From NCBI RefSeq assembly GCF_003977685.1, contig NZ_RYZH01000024.1, positions 1 through 64,000 on the forward strand: a stretch of 64,000 nt of DNA, given 5' to 3'. This DNA is from Tautonia sociabilis. GTDB taxonomy: Bacteria > Planctomycetota > Planctomycetia > Isosphaerales > Isosphaeraceae. Shown one piece after another: positions 1 to 8,372 of the stretch. Under the pieces are notes generated by a model. It was not told the origin of the DNA, did not search any database, and worked only from the letters and a program-made list of their open reading frames with translations. Within the stretch, counting starts at the first letter, position 1; each line of letters starts with the position of its first letter. Made by a program: the position numbers and the translations under genes.

Positions 1-103
1 CATCGGGGGGGCCCTTCGGGGTGCTGGCGATTGTCGCTGTGACCCAGTCCACCACGAAGGTGCCTCCCCTTCCATCGAAACTGTCAACCGGGCCCACCCC
101 CAT
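1..103 (-). CDS. possible 5' end of a gene leaving the left edge (unknown)
   Basis: Reading the minus strand from an ATG at 103 gives an open frame of 34 codons to the window edge with mostly G/C third positions (it starts MGVGPVDSF and includes FVVDWVTATIAS). A weak purine-rich ribosome-site-like stretch (AAGAGAG) lies about ten bases upstream. No family is recognisable from so short a piece. An alternative start at 75 lies in another frame and looks less protein-like. This could equally be chance coding potential in GC-rich DNA. Confidence 0.22.
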   Translation of the reverse strand, partial: MGVGPVDSFDGRGGTFVVDWVTATIASTPKGPPD

Positions 104-231
104 TTCGGCTCTCTTTGCGACAGAGCCTTCGCTCCGCGCAGCGGGACGGATCGAGCCGTCGTTCGGGGGACCGAGAGGATGCGGGGCCGGGAGGATCGTC
201 GGGCGTGGCCGGACCGGATTTTGGGAAGACG

Positions 232-305
232 AAAAATCAGAGTCGAACGGAAAAAAGCAGAGTTGAGACGCAAAAAAACAAAGTGGCGGCGCCAAAAAAC
301 AGAGT
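232..305. repeat. four phased A-tracts, imperfect 20-21 bp tandem repeat
   Basis: Four copies of an element close to AAAAAACAGAGT end at 243, 263, 284 and 305, so the period is 20, 21 and 21 bp. Runs of five to seven A sit at 232-236, 251-256, 272-278 and 294-299. A spacing of two helical turns is expected to give intrinsic DNA curvature. The surroundings are about 70% G+C, so these runs stand out strongly. No gene covers the segment convincingly. Role unknown; a bent upstream or chromosome-organising element is inference. Confidence 0.7.
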
Positions 306-454
306 GCGCAGATCCCGGACAAACGGTTCGATGGCTTTTTGGCTTTCCAAAGAACGGGGCCGGGAGAGGCGGTTGGACCTCTCGATCGGGCAAGAGGGAC
401 GAGGGCTCCCTGTGGGGATGATCGCCGAGGGACGGGGGGACGGTGAACGGAATC

Positions 455-510
455 GAGGGGAGAGGGGGGCGGGGCTGATCGGCCTGGGAGGGCCGGGGCG
501 GGGGGGATCG
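455..510 (+). other. G-run-rich tract, potential G-quadruplexes
   Basis: Within a strongly purine-biased stretch (about 380-620) runs of three to seven G repeat at short spacing, for example GGGG-AGA-GGGGGG-C-GGGG at 457-474 and four G-runs between 486 and 506. Such runs fit the usual intramolecular G-quadruplex pattern. The tract lies upstream of the thioredoxin-like gene. Whether it folds in vivo cannot be told from sequence. Confidence 0.45.
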
Positions 511-716
511 GAGGATCGGGGGGGAGCAGGGGAGATCGGAGGAGGGGGACCGCCCGATGATTGGAGGAGGGCGATTGCCGATCGCGCCCGGGACCGGGAG
601 CGACGGGGAGGCTCCCCCGCTCGGGTCGGACCGGGCGGATCGGGTCCGATTCCCTCCGAGGCGAGCGGGACTGGCCCGCTCGCCGGATCGAACCAGGTCG
701 ATGGGAGGTCCGTCCC

Positions 717-1172
717 GTGTTCCGATCGAGCCTCGCACTCGCCGTCACCGTCACCGTCGCGTCGCTGCTGGCCCTCGGGGAGGCGGCCCGGGCCCAGGTT
801 CCGGCCCCGGCCCCGGCCGCCGTGCAGTGGCGGCCGGATTACCACGCCGCCCTCCAGGAGGCGGCCGAGACGGGGAAGCCGGTCTTCCTCGACCTGGGCT
901 TCGAGGGGTGCGCTCCGTGCCACCGGATGGATGTCGAGACGTTCCGGGACCCGAACGTCGTCGCCACGCTGAACCGGCTGTTCGTCCCCGTCCGGCTCGA
1001 CGGGACGGCGCCGGCCAACGCCGGACTGGTGCGGTCGCTGCGCGTCTGGGGATACCCGACGCTCGTGATCCTCGACCCGGAGGGGCGAGTGGTGACGAGG
1101 ACGATGGGATTCCTCGACGCCGGGCAGACGCAGGCGCTGCTGGCCAAGGGGATCAAGGGGATGCGGCGGTAA
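717..1172 (+). CDS. secreted thioredoxin-like protein
   Basis: The 151-residue product starts at GTG 717, chosen because GGAGG lies at 704-708 and because it yields a clean signal peptide (basic MFRSS, hydrophobic core, cleavage near ARAQ, residue 27). The mature part is a compact thioredoxin fold of the thioredoxin_7 kind: a strand-turn LDLGFEGCAPC carries the CxxC redox pair (CAPC), and GYPT supplies the cis-proline loop. Members act outside the cytoplasmic membrane as thiol-disulfide reductases or cytochrome maturation helpers. CAPC, rather than CGPC, suggests a reductant with its own partner. It stands alone, convergent with the metallophosphoesterase gene that follows, and does not reveal its substrate. 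A longer in-frame start at 561 would add an implausible Arg/Gly-rich leader. Confidence 0.85.
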   Translation: MFRSSLALAVTVTVASLLALGEAARAQVPAPAPAAVQWRPDYHAALQEAAETGKPVFLDLGFEGCAPCHRMDVETFRDPNVVATLNRLFVPVRLDGTAPANAGLVRSLRVWGYPTLVILDPEGRVVTRTMGFLDAGQTQALLAKGIKGMRR

Positions 1173-1361
1173 GTCGGGTCGCGAGTGGTTCCCCGCCGAG
1201 GGACGCTGGGCTCCGCCGCCACCGTCGGTTCAGCGGCTCACTCCCCCGCCGGGAGCCCCGGGTTGTCTTCCCCCCGTGCCGGGGCCCCGACCGCTCGGGT
1301 TCCGCGGACGGACCCCGAGGCACCCGAACCCCGGGCGCTCGCCGCTTGGAGTGAGACGGCG

Positions 1362-2288
1362 TCAGCGGGGGGAGGAGGGGGATTCGGAGGGGGGGGCGAA
1401 GAGGCGGAGGTCGACGACGAGGGGCATGACAGACCAGTCGGAGCCGGTCCAGGCGTGGTGGAAGACGGAGACGGACTGCTCGGACAGGTCGAGCTCGAGG
1501 AAGCCGGGGGGGCGGCGGCCGGTGGGGTCGCGGAGCAGGGGGGCGCCGGCGTTGAGGCAGAGCTGGTTGGGCAGGGAATCGGGCCGGAAGGCCCAGGCGG
1601 CGTGGACGTGGCCGCAGCAGTAGAGGTGGGGCCCGAGCTGTCGGAGCCAGTCGGAGACGAGATCGGCGTTGACCAGGCGCTTTCGGTGGAGTTCGCCGCG
1701 GTAGGGTTCCGGCGCGGCGACGGGGTAGTGGCAGGCGACGATCAGCCGGGGGGGGCGGCGCTCGGGAGATGCGAGCCACTGCCGGGCCAGGAGGAGCTGG
1801 GGCTCGGGGAGGCGCCCGGTGGCGGAGAGGTGGGAGCGGGTGGCATCCAGGCCGAGGATCGCCGTGCGGGAGTCGAGGCGGCGGAGCCAGGGGAAGGAGG
1901 TCGCCGGGGCGAAGGGGCCGAAGACGCGCTCGAAGGCCCGGGTGCGCACCGAGTGCGTGGTGTAGCGGTCGTGGTTGCCGGGGAGGATGGAGACGCGGTC
2001 GGGGTCGGAGAGCAGGGGGGAGAGGGCAGACCGGGCCTGGTCGAACTCGCGTCGGAGGGCGGTGGTGGTCAGATCTCCGGTGATGAGCAGGTGGTCGGCG
2101 TTGAGGGAACGGACGCGGTCGACGACCTCGGCCAGCCGCTCGAGGCGGAACCGGGAGGCGCGGCCGGCGACGAGCTCGGCCATGCCGACGGCGCGCTTGC
2201 CCCAGAGCCGGATCGGGTTGAACGAGTAGCGCCAGATGTGGATGTCGGACAGATGGACGATCTTCACGGCGAGGGCCCGGCGAGGCAT
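1362..2288 (-). CDS. calcineurin-like metallophosphoesterase
   Basis: This 308-residue protein carries the full set of dimetal phosphoesterase motifs in order: SDIH near the N-terminus, ITGD, LPGNHD, ACHYP and CGHVH. It therefore hydrolyses a phosphomonoester or phosphodiester with two metal ions, in the cytoplasm since no signal peptide is seen. The substrate is unknown; members of this group include cyclic-nucleotide phosphodiesterases and lipid A precursor hydrolases. The start at 2288 (MPRRALAVKIVHLSD) puts the first metal motif a few residues in, as is usual. A longer start at 2375 would overlap the upstream gene by 50 bases. Its gene lies 37 bases behind the CPBP protease gene and is probably co-transcribed. 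The last residues (after about 295) are Pro/Ser-rich. Confidence 0.88.
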   Translation of the reverse strand: MPRRALAVKIVHLSDIHIWRYSFNPIRLWGKRAVGMAELVAGRASRFRLERLAEVVDRVRSLNADHLLITGDLTTTALRREFDQARSALSPLLSDPDRVSILPGNHDRYTTHSVRTRAFERVFGPFAPATSFPWLRRLDSRTAILGLDATRSHLSATGRLPEPQLLLARQWLASPERRPPRLIVACHYPVAAPEPYRGELHRKRLVNADLVSDWLRQLGPHLYCCGHVHAAWAFRPDSLPNQLCLNAGAPLLRDPTGRRPPGFLELDLSEQSVSVFHHAWTGSDWSVMPLVVDLRLFAPPSESPSSPR

Positions 2289-2325
2289 CACGTCCCGGGA
2301 TCCGGGGGATCGGACGGGAGAGGGA

Positions 2326-3171
2326 TCAACGGTCGGGCCAGGGGTAGGCCGCGACGAGCAGATCGTATGCGACATGCGTGCCGACGGCGATGCCGAATCC
2401 CCGGAGGATGAACACCCAGGCGAAGTAGACCCCGGCCAGCCAGCGGAAGAGGAAGACCGACGGGGCGAAGTCGCCGGGGGGCTCGTGGACGTGGTGCGCC
2501 AGCGAGAACGCCAGGGCCGAGCCGCTGGCGGCCATCGCCGTGGCCAGGGCGTTCGGCACGTGCAGGACCCGCAGGGCGGCGTAGAGCAGGCCGAGCAGGC
2601 CGAGCCGGAAGGCCGCCTCCTCGAAGATGCCGGCGCCGACGAGGCCGATCGCCCGGGAGGGGTCGATCGGCAGGCCCGAGGGCCAGGAGTCGGCCCGGAG
2701 GTAGACCAGGCCGCCGAGCCCGGCCAGCCAGCGGTCGAAGAGGAGATACAGCCCGAGCAGGCCGGCGCCCAGCAGGGTGCTCTCGACGGCCGCCACGGGG
2801 AGCCATCGCGGTCGGAACCGGCCCGGCTCCGCGACTCGCCAGCAGACCAGGGCCAGGGCGATCGTCAGCGAAGGGGCCCAGGCGGGGAGCCCCCACTGGG
2901 GGGGAATGGCCTGCTGGATCCAGGAGTCGACGCCGGTGCGGAGGGCGGGATCCCCGCCGAGGCTCGCGAGGCCGCCCTCGTAGCCGGCCAGCAGAGGAAG
3001 GACGATCAGGAGGGCGGCCGAGGCCCCCCGACTGGCCGACCAGTAGCCGTCCGGGAGGCGGGGGCGGGAGGAGGAGGAGGCCGGGGCCGGCTCGGGCGCG
3101 GGACGGCGGTTGGTTCGCGAGGGGGGAGGCATTGGGGATCGGCCGGGGGGAGGATCGAGAGGAGGCCGCAT
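2326..3171 (-). CDS. CPBP family intramembrane protease
   Basis: About 281 residues with some eight hydrophobic segments. The C-terminal half shows the three CPBP (Abi/Rce1-type) motifs: EEAAFR (EExxxR), FSLAH (FxxxH) and HVAYD (HxxxD), which form the glutamate-based active site inside the membrane. Family members trim prenylated or membrane proteins, or act in bacteriocin immunity; the substrate here is unknown. A Pro/Arg-rich cytoplasmic N-terminus precedes the first helix. The start is uncertain: ATG 3171 and ATG 3132 both lack a clear ribosome site, and the frame is open to 3459 with unconvincing sequence. The gene probably forms a two-gene unit with the metallophosphoesterase downstream. 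Confidence 0.82.
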   Translation of the reverse strand: MRPPLDPPPGRSPMPPPSRTNRRPAPEPAPASSSSRPRLPDGYWSASRGASAALLIVLPLLAGYEGGLASLGGDPALRTGVDSWIQQAIPPQWGLPAWAPSLTIALALVCWRVAEPGRFRPRWLPVAAVESTLLGAGLLGLYLLFDRWLAGLGGLVYLRADSWPSGLPIDPSRAIGLVGAGIFEEAAFRLGLLGLLYAALRVLHVPNALATAMAASGSALAFSLAHHVHEPPGDFAPSVFLFRWLAGVYFAWVFILRGFGIAVGTHVAYDLLVAAYPWPDR

Positions 3172-3584
3172 GGGAGAGCAGGGTCCTCGGGGGACTCGTC
3201 GGGGATCGGATGCACTCGTCCCAGGAGATGGATCGGCCCTCCCGGGGCCGGGACTGAGCCGGGAAGGGGAGGGAGGGGAGGATCGGGTCGGTGATGCCGA
3301 AATGGTTGAACGGATTGAACTGGCCGAAATCCGATCGGGCCTTGAGCCGCCTCCCGGGGGCCGATAGGATGGAACCTCGGGACTCGGGCGGCCCGCCCCG
3401 CGATCGGCCTCGCACCCCACGAAGCGACCCACCACCTTCCGCCCGAAGCATCGAATCACCTCCGTTCCATGATCGGCACGGGTCTCCGCGTTGGACGTCG
3501 AGCGGCCTCGCCGACGACGACGGGCCCCCGCGAGGAGCTCGTCGCCCGATCCCGGGAGCGGCCCTCGGGGAGGGATCGCGCGTG
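3172..3584. other. divergent intergenic region upstream of the oxidase cluster
   Basis: About 410 bp between the minus-strand CPBP gene and the plus-strand cytochrome gene. It is purine-rich near 3250-3290 and holds one good sigma-70-like promoter on the plus strand (3342-3370). No gene is supported. A long plus-strand frame reading into the cytochrome gene is Arg/Pro-rich and looks like chance. Confidence 0.5.
3342..3370 (+). promoter_or_regulatory. putative sigma-70 promoter of the cytochrome oxidase cluster
   Basis: TTGAGC (3342-3347) and TAGGAT (3365-3370) are separated by exactly 17 bp, in the correct orientation and about 215 bp before the first gene of the cluster. It is the best-matching promoter seen in the divergent region. 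The long leader this implies has not been explained. Confidence 0.45.
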
Positions 3585-4952
3585 ATGGGCGCCTGGCGGC
3601 ATCGACGGCAGCATCGACAGCGTTGGCTCGGCCTCCTCACCGTCGGAATCGGGGCGATCGCCCTGGCGGGGTGCTCGGAACCGGAGCCGGTGCTGTTCTC
3701 GCACGACGCCCGGCTTTCGGGCGAGGAGTTCGCCGAGAAGCCGAACAGCCGGCGGGCGATCGAGACGATCGTCGACGAGATGTTCGGCCCCTCCCCCGCT
3801 CTCCTGAAGGTGCCGGAGGGGACCGGGCTGCCGAGGGGAGGGCGACGGCTGGCCGGCCTGGTGCGGGAACCGGGCTCCGATCAGGTCGTGCCGGTGACCT
3901 ACCGGCCGCCGGGAGCGGAGCAGCCGGTGCGTCTGGAAGGGGGCCAGGCCCTCTACCACCGCCACTGCCTGCACTGCCACGGCGTGTCCGGCGACGGGCA
4001 GGGGCCGACCGCCCCGTTCCTCTACCCCCGCCCCCGAGACTACCGCCGCGGCCTCTACAAGTTCACCTCCACCGACTACGGCAAGAAGCCGACCCGGGAC
4101 GACCTGCGGCGGACGATCTCCAACGGGATCGACGGCACCTCGATGCCGGCCTTCCGCGCCCAGTTGGAGCCGATCGAGATCGAGCAGCTGATCGACTACG
4201 TCATCTTCCTGAGCCTGCGGGGGGAAGTGGAGCGAGCCCTGATCGAGGAGGCCTCGTTCTTCGCCGATGAGGACCTCGCCGGCGAGGAGGGGATGGAGGA
4301 GCTCCGGCTGATCGCCGAGGACCTGGCCCAGGGCGTGATCTTCCCCAACTGGCGGGACGCGATGGACCCGGGGGCGGTGGTGCAACCGCTCTCTCCCCGG
4401 GTGGCGAGCACTCCGGAGAGCATCGCCCGGGGGAGGGACCTGTTCCTGGGCACCTCGGCCGACGTGAAGCTCGAATGCGTCGGCTGCCACGGCGCCAGCG
4501 GCAAGGGAGACGGGAACAGCTGGATCGACCCGGAGACGTTCAATCGGTACGTCTTCCTGGAAAACCACGATCCGACCGACCGCGGCGCGCTGGAGAAACT
4601 CCGGGAGATCGCCGAGCAGCGTCAGCGTCGCTGGGGGGACGACTGGGGCGACCCGCTCCGCCCGGCCGACCTGAACCGGGGGGTGTACAAGGGGGGCCGC
4701 CGGCCGATCGACCTGTACTGGCGGATCGCCACCGGCATCACCGGCACGCCGATGCCGGCGCACGTGACGACCCTGCGAGACCCGGACGACCTGTGGCACC
4801 TGGTGAACTTCGTCCTTGCCCTTCCCCAGCAGCCGGAGCTGTTGCGGCCCGACCGGGCCCGGCGCCCGACCGGGTCGGCGGCGGCGGCGACAGCGGCGGC
4901 GGGGCCGGGGTCGGGGGCCACGGCCGGTTCGGCGGCCACGGCGTCCCGATGA
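3585..4952 (+). CDS. dihaem c-type cytochrome lipoprotein
   Basis: The 455-residue product begins with a basic stretch and a hydrophobic segment ending in ALAGC, a lipobox with Cys30, so it should be lipid-anchored and exported. Two cytochrome c domains follow. The first has CLHCH (Cys128, Cys131, His132) with probable axial Met187 in TSMPAF; the second has CVGCH (298-302) with Met390 in TPMPAH. An acidic linker of about 80 residues separates them. The C-terminus is Ala/Gly-rich. It is the first gene of a cluster encoding a haem-copper oxidase, so it probably delivers electrons to the CuA site of CoxB. Alternatively it could serve an alternative complex III, but no such genes lie in the window. 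Start 3585 was chosen because upstream sequence is Arg/Pro-rich junk and the lipoprotein signal begins directly. Confidence 0.88.
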   Translation: MGAWRHRRQHRQRWLGLLTVGIGAIALAGCSEPEPVLFSHDARLSGEEFAEKPNSRRAIETIVDEMFGPSPALLKVPEGTGLPRGGRRLAGLVREPGSDQVVPVTYRPPGAEQPVRLEGGQALYHRHCLHCHGVSGDGQGPTAPFLYPRPRDYRRGLYKFTSTDYGKKPTRDDLRRTISNGIDGTSMPAFRAQLEPIEIEQLIDYVIFLSLRGEVERALIEEASFFADEDLAGEEGMEELRLIAEDLAQGVIFPNWRDAMDPGAVVQPLSPRVASTPESIARGRDLFLGTSADVKLECVGCHGASGKGDGNSWIDPETFNRYVFLENHDPTDRGALEKLREIAEQRQRRWGDDWGDPLRPADLNRGVYKGGRRPIDLYWRIATGITGTPMPAHVTTLRDPDDLWHLVNFVLALPQQPELLRPDRARRPTGSAAAATAAAGPGSGATAGSAATASR

Positions 4953-5142
4953 GCCGGCCCTCGGGACGAGCCGGGTCGGCCAACCACCGACCTCGAACCG
5001 CTGTCCGCACAAGACGAGCCCGGAGGCCGATCCGGACGATGGCCTCTCCCGCCGGGCGCCCGGGCCCGGCCCTCGCCATCCCTGCCTTGCCGGCCGACCG
5101 GACCGATCATCCCGGATCGCCCCAGTCCTCGGGAGCACCGTC

Positions 5143-6354
5143 GTGAAAGCGTGGAGCCTGCTGTTCGGACTGACCGCCGTGATCGCGACCGCGGCGTTCG
5201 TCTACGCCCCGTTCGACGAGGACTGGTGGCTGCCCAGCTACCGCGCGACCAACGCCGAGGCGATGGCGACGCTGGAGGAGATCGACGCGAGGTCCGGGGC
5301 CCTGGCCGGGGAGGTCGAGGCGATGCGGGACCTCGGGGGCCCGGCCTCGGCCGAGCAGCTCGAGGGACTCGACAGCGGCCGGCGGTGGCTGGCCCGGCAA
5401 GCGGTTCGGCTGGGGATGATGGCCGATCAGGGATTCCTGTCGGAACGGTCCCGGGAGCTTCAGAGCCGGGCGGCCCTCGCCTCCGAGGCGGTGGCCTCGG
5501 CCCGGGAGGCGCTGGGGATCGGCCCGGCCCCGGCGGCGGTCGAGGAGGCGGTCGGGGCGCTGGAAGGGCTTCGGGAGCGGGCCGAGGCGGCGATCGCCTC
5601 GGTGTCGGAACCAGGAGGATCGCTCCGGGCGCCCATCTCGTCGGCCGCGAGGCAGATCGACCACCTGTACGTCCTGATCCTGGTGATCACCGGGCTGACG
5701 TTCGTCGGGGTGATGGGGGCGATGGTGGTCGCCCTCTGGCGGTTCGGAGCGAAGCCGGGACGGAAGGCGGTCTACTCGCACGGGAGCCTGAAGGTGGAGA
5801 TCGCCTGGACGGTGATCCCGGGGGCGATCCTGGTGTTCCTGGCGCTGTATCAGTTGCGGGCGTGGGCGGACATCAAGTTCAAGAGCTCCTACCCCGATGT
5901 GGCTCCCCTGGCCGAGGTGACGGCCCGGCAGTTCCAGTGGACCATCCGCTACCCGGGCCCGGACGGCCAGATCGGGACCGGAGACGACCTGCACACGGTC
6001 AACGACCTGCACTTCGTCAAGGGCCAGCCGACGATCATCCGGCTGAAGTCGGACGACGTGCTGCACTCATTTTTCCTGCCCCAGTTGCGGATCAAGCAGG
6101 ACGCGGTGCCGGGCATGGACATCCCCGTGCTGTTCGACGCGGACAAGGCCGGGCGGTTCGAGCTGCTCTGCGCCGAGCTGTGCGGCTGGGGCCATTACAA
6201 GATGCGGGCGCAGGTCACCGTGCACGAGACGCAGGACGAGTTCGACGAGTGGCTGGCGCGGTCGCTCGAGGAGCAGGATTACCCGCCGCCCCCGGCCTCG
6301 GACCCCGACGGCGTTGCCGCCGCCGCCGTCCCCCCCGGCCCCGGAGTGGAGTGA
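5143..6354 (+). CDS. coxB: cytochrome c oxidase subunit II with N-terminal helical insertion
   Basis: A 403-residue CuA subunit. The C-terminal cupredoxin domain has all ligands: His308, Cys343, Glu345, Cys347, His351 and Met354 within CAELCGWGHYKM. It accepts electrons from cytochrome c on the outer face and passes them to subunit I. Two membrane hairpin helices lie at about 175-198 and 219-239. Unusually, a further hydrophobic segment at 5-21 is followed by about 140 residues of Ala/Glu/Leu-rich, coiled-coil-like helix before the hairpin; standard CoxB has only a short leader there. GTG 5143 is preceded by GGGAG at 5131-5135, which supports this start. It sits 190 bases after the cytochrome gene and 8 bases before coxA. 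Confidence 0.95.
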   Translation: MKAWSLLFGLTAVIATAAFVYAPFDEDWWLPSYRATNAEAMATLEEIDARSGALAGEVEAMRDLGGPASAEQLEGLDSGRRWLARQAVRLGMMADQGFLSERSRELQSRAALASEAVASAREALGIGPAPAAVEEAVGALEGLRERAEAAIASVSEPGGSLRAPISSAARQIDHLYVLILVITGLTFVGVMGAMVVALWRFGAKPGRKAVYSHGSLKVEIAWTVIPGAILVFLALYQLRAWADIKFKSSYPDVAPLAEVTARQFQWTIRYPGPDGQIGTGDDLHTVNDLHFVKGQPTIIRLKSDDVLHSFFLPQLRIKQDAVPGMDIPVLFDADKAGRFELLCAELCGWGHYKMRAQVTVHETQDEFDEWLARSLEEQDYPPPPASDPDGVAAAAVPPGPGVE

Positions 6355-6362
6355 GAGAGCCG

Positions 6363-8243
6363 ATGAGCAGCGAGCCCCACCACGACGCGCCCGCCCAAGG
6401 CCCCGACCTCGCCGGGCCGGACACCGGCATGGCGCCCGGGACCATCCCGACCAGCGGCCACGCCCCCGGGCACGACGAGCACATCCACCCGGCGCCGCGA
6501 AACCCGCTGTTCCGCTACATCTTCTCGACCGACCACAAGGTCATCGGCATCCAGTTCCTGTTCTCGGGGCTGATCTTCTTCGTTGTCGGCGGCCTGCTGG
6601 CGCTGGCGATCCGGTGGCAGCTGGCCTGGCCCTGGAGCGATCTGCCGCACCTCAGCGCCCTGTGGGACTCCTCGGCCGGGCAGATGCCTCCGGAGTTCTA
6701 CAACAAGCTGGTGACGATGCACGGGACGATCATGATCTTCTTCGTGATCATCCCGATCCTGCTGGGGGCGTTCGGCAACTTCCTGATCCCGCTGATGATC
6801 GGCGCTCGGGACATGGCGTTCCCGACGCTGAACATGCTCTCGTACTGGTTCATGTGGCCGGCGTTCGTGCTGATCGTCTTCTCGTTCTTCGTGCCCGGCG
6901 GGGCGTCGGAGGCGGGCTGGACCGGCTACCCGCCGCTGTCAACCGCGGAGTGGTCGACGCCGGGCTCGCTCAACGGGCAGACGATCTGGCTGATGGCGCT
7001 GCTGTTCGCGGGCATCTCGTCGATGATGGGGTCGATCAACTACATCACGACGGTGCTGATGCTCCGGGCGCCGGGCATGACGCTCTTCCGGCTGCCGATG
7101 ACGGTCTGGGGGCTGTTCATCACGGCGCTGTTGCAGGCCTTCGCGCTGCCGGTTCTGACCTCGGCGCTGGTGATGCAACTGCTCGACCGGGTGGCGGGGA
7201 CGAACTTCTTCTCGCCGACCGGCCTGTCGGTGGCGAACGGACCGGAAGAGGTGGGGGGCGGGCACCCGCTGCTCTGGCAGCACTTGTTCTGGTTCTACAG
7301 CCACCCGGCGGTCTACATCATGATTCTGCCGGCGATGGGGATTGTCTCGGACGTGATCTCGACGTTCAGCCGCAAGCCGCTGTTCGGCTACAAGCCGATG
7401 GTGTTCGCCATCGGGGCGATCGCGCTGCTGGGGTTCATCGTGTGGGGGCACCACATGTTCCAGTCGGGCATGAACCCGGCCCTGGGGGCGACATTCATGC
7501 TCTCGACGATGATGATCGCGCTGCCCTCGGCGATCAAGACGTTCAACTGGCTGGGGACGATGTGGGGCGGAAGCATCCACTTCACGGCGGCGATGCTCAA
7601 CGCGGTGGCCTTCGTGGCGATGTTCGTCATCGGAGGGCTGTCGGGGATCTTCATGGCGGCGACGCCAACGGATATCCACATTCACGACACGTATTTCATC
7701 GTCGCCCACATTCACTACGTGCTCTTCGGCGGCAGCTCGTTCGGGATCTTCGCGGCGCTGTACTACTGGTTCCCGAAAATGTTCGGCCGGATGATGAACG
7801 AGACGCTGGGGAAGATTCACTTCGCCCTGTCGTTCGTGTTCTTCAACGGGACGTTCTTCCCGATGCACATCGTCGGGATGCACGCCCAGCCGAGGAGGTA
7901 TGCCGACTACACGGGGTTCGAGCTGTTCAACAACGAGGCGGTCATCGGCCTGAACCAGCTCATGACGGTGTGCGCCATCGGCCTCGGGTTGTCGCAGCTG
8001 ATCCTCGTCTCGAATTTTGTCGCGAGCCTCGTCGCCGGGAGGAAGGCGGGCGCCAACCCGTGGCGGGCGAACACGCTGGAGTGGCAGACGGGCTCGCCGC
8101 CGCCGCACTACAACTTCGAGCGGATCCCGACGGTCTACCACCCGGCGTACGAGTACAGCCTGCCCGAGGCCGAGTCGGACTACCTGCCGCAGACCGAGCC
8201 CCGGCCTCCCCGGGCCGAGCCGCTCGATCACATCATGGCGTGA
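6363..8243 (+). CDS. coxA: cytochrome c oxidase subunit I (A2-type haem-copper oxidase)
   Basis: The 626-residue catalytic subunit, with twelve or so helices, reduces oxygen to water and pumps protons. His120 (haem a), His314 and His363-His364 (CuB), Tyr318 (cross-linked Tyr) and His449/His451 (haem a3/a) are all present. The helix VI motif reads YSHPAV rather than GHPEV, so the usual D-channel glutamate is absent and a Tyr-Ser pair is present. By the accepted classification this marks the A2 subfamily, not a dead enzyme. The N-terminal 40 residues are hydrophilic and His-rich (possible metal handling, inference). It starts 8 bases after coxB with a GAGAG ribosome site. Confidence 0.97.
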   Translation: MSSEPHHDAPAQGPDLAGPDTGMAPGTIPTSGHAPGHDEHIHPAPRNPLFRYIFSTDHKVIGIQFLFSGLIFFVVGGLLALAIRWQLAWPWSDLPHLSALWDSSAGQMPPEFYNKLVTMHGTIMIFFVIIPILLGAFGNFLIPLMIGARDMAFPTLNMLSYWFMWPAFVLIVFSFFVPGGASEAGWTGYPPLSTAEWSTPGSLNGQTIWLMALLFAGISSMMGSINYITTVLMLRAPGMTLFRLPMTVWGLFITALLQAFALPVLTSALVMQLLDRVAGTNFFSPTGLSVANGPEEVGGGHPLLWQHLFWFYSHPAVYIMILPAMGIVSDVISTFSRKPLFGYKPMVFAIGAIALLGFIVWGHHMFQSGMNPALGATFMLSTMMIALPSAIKTFNWLGTMWGGSIHFTAAMLNAVAFVAMFVIGGLSGIFMAATPTDIHIHDTYFIVAHIHYVLFGGSSFGIFAALYYWFPKMFGRMMNETLGKIHFALSFVFFNGTFFPMHIVGMHAQPRRYADYTGFELFNNEAVIGLNQLMTVCAIGLGLSQLILVSNFVASLVAGRKAGANPWRANTLEWQTGSPPPHYNFERIPTVYHPAYEYSLPEAESDYLPQTEPRPPRAEPLDHIMA

Positions 8244-8262
8244 CGTTCCTCCGATTCGACTC

Positions 8263-8312
8263 GAGCCGAGCCGAGCCGAGCCGATCCGATCCGATCCGAT
8301 CCGATCCAATCC
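8263..8312 (+). repeat. pentanucleotide tandem repeat (GAGCC/GATCC)
   Basis: Four GAGCC units (8263-8282) pass directly into five GATCC units (8283-8307) and one AATCC, all in the same 5-bp register, between coxA and ctaA. Simple repeats of this kind change copy number by slippage. They lie in the untranslated spacer, so length variation would alter the coxA-ctaA distance only. Confidence 0.8.
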
Positions 8313-8372
8313 AACCGTCCGTCGGCCGCCCCGTCGCTCGGGCCCGGCCGACCAACCACCGGCCCATTCGCG

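Larger units (their letters stand above)
1..716. other. 716 bp without a convincing gene
   Basis: Apart from the possible partial frame at the left edge, the phased A-tracts and the G-rich tract, nothing recognisable is seen. Several long frames cross this stretch on both strands, but they are Arg/Gly/Pro-rich, change composition abruptly and match no family. They are most simply explained by the scarcity of stop codons in GC-rich DNA. Confidence 0.5.

Noticed and set aside
232..305. A-tract units as a CRISPR array
   Set aside because: Units are only about 12 bp with 8-10 bp between them; too short and too variable, no cas genes.
115..972. Long plus-strand frame of 285 codons over the left region
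   Set aside because: Arg/Gly/Pro-rich, crosses the A-tracts and overlaps the thioredoxin-like gene in another frame; no motif.
7291..7344. Missing Glu in HPEV of CoxA as evidence for an inactive oxidase
   Set aside because: YSHPxV is a recognised A2-type motif and all metal ligands are present.
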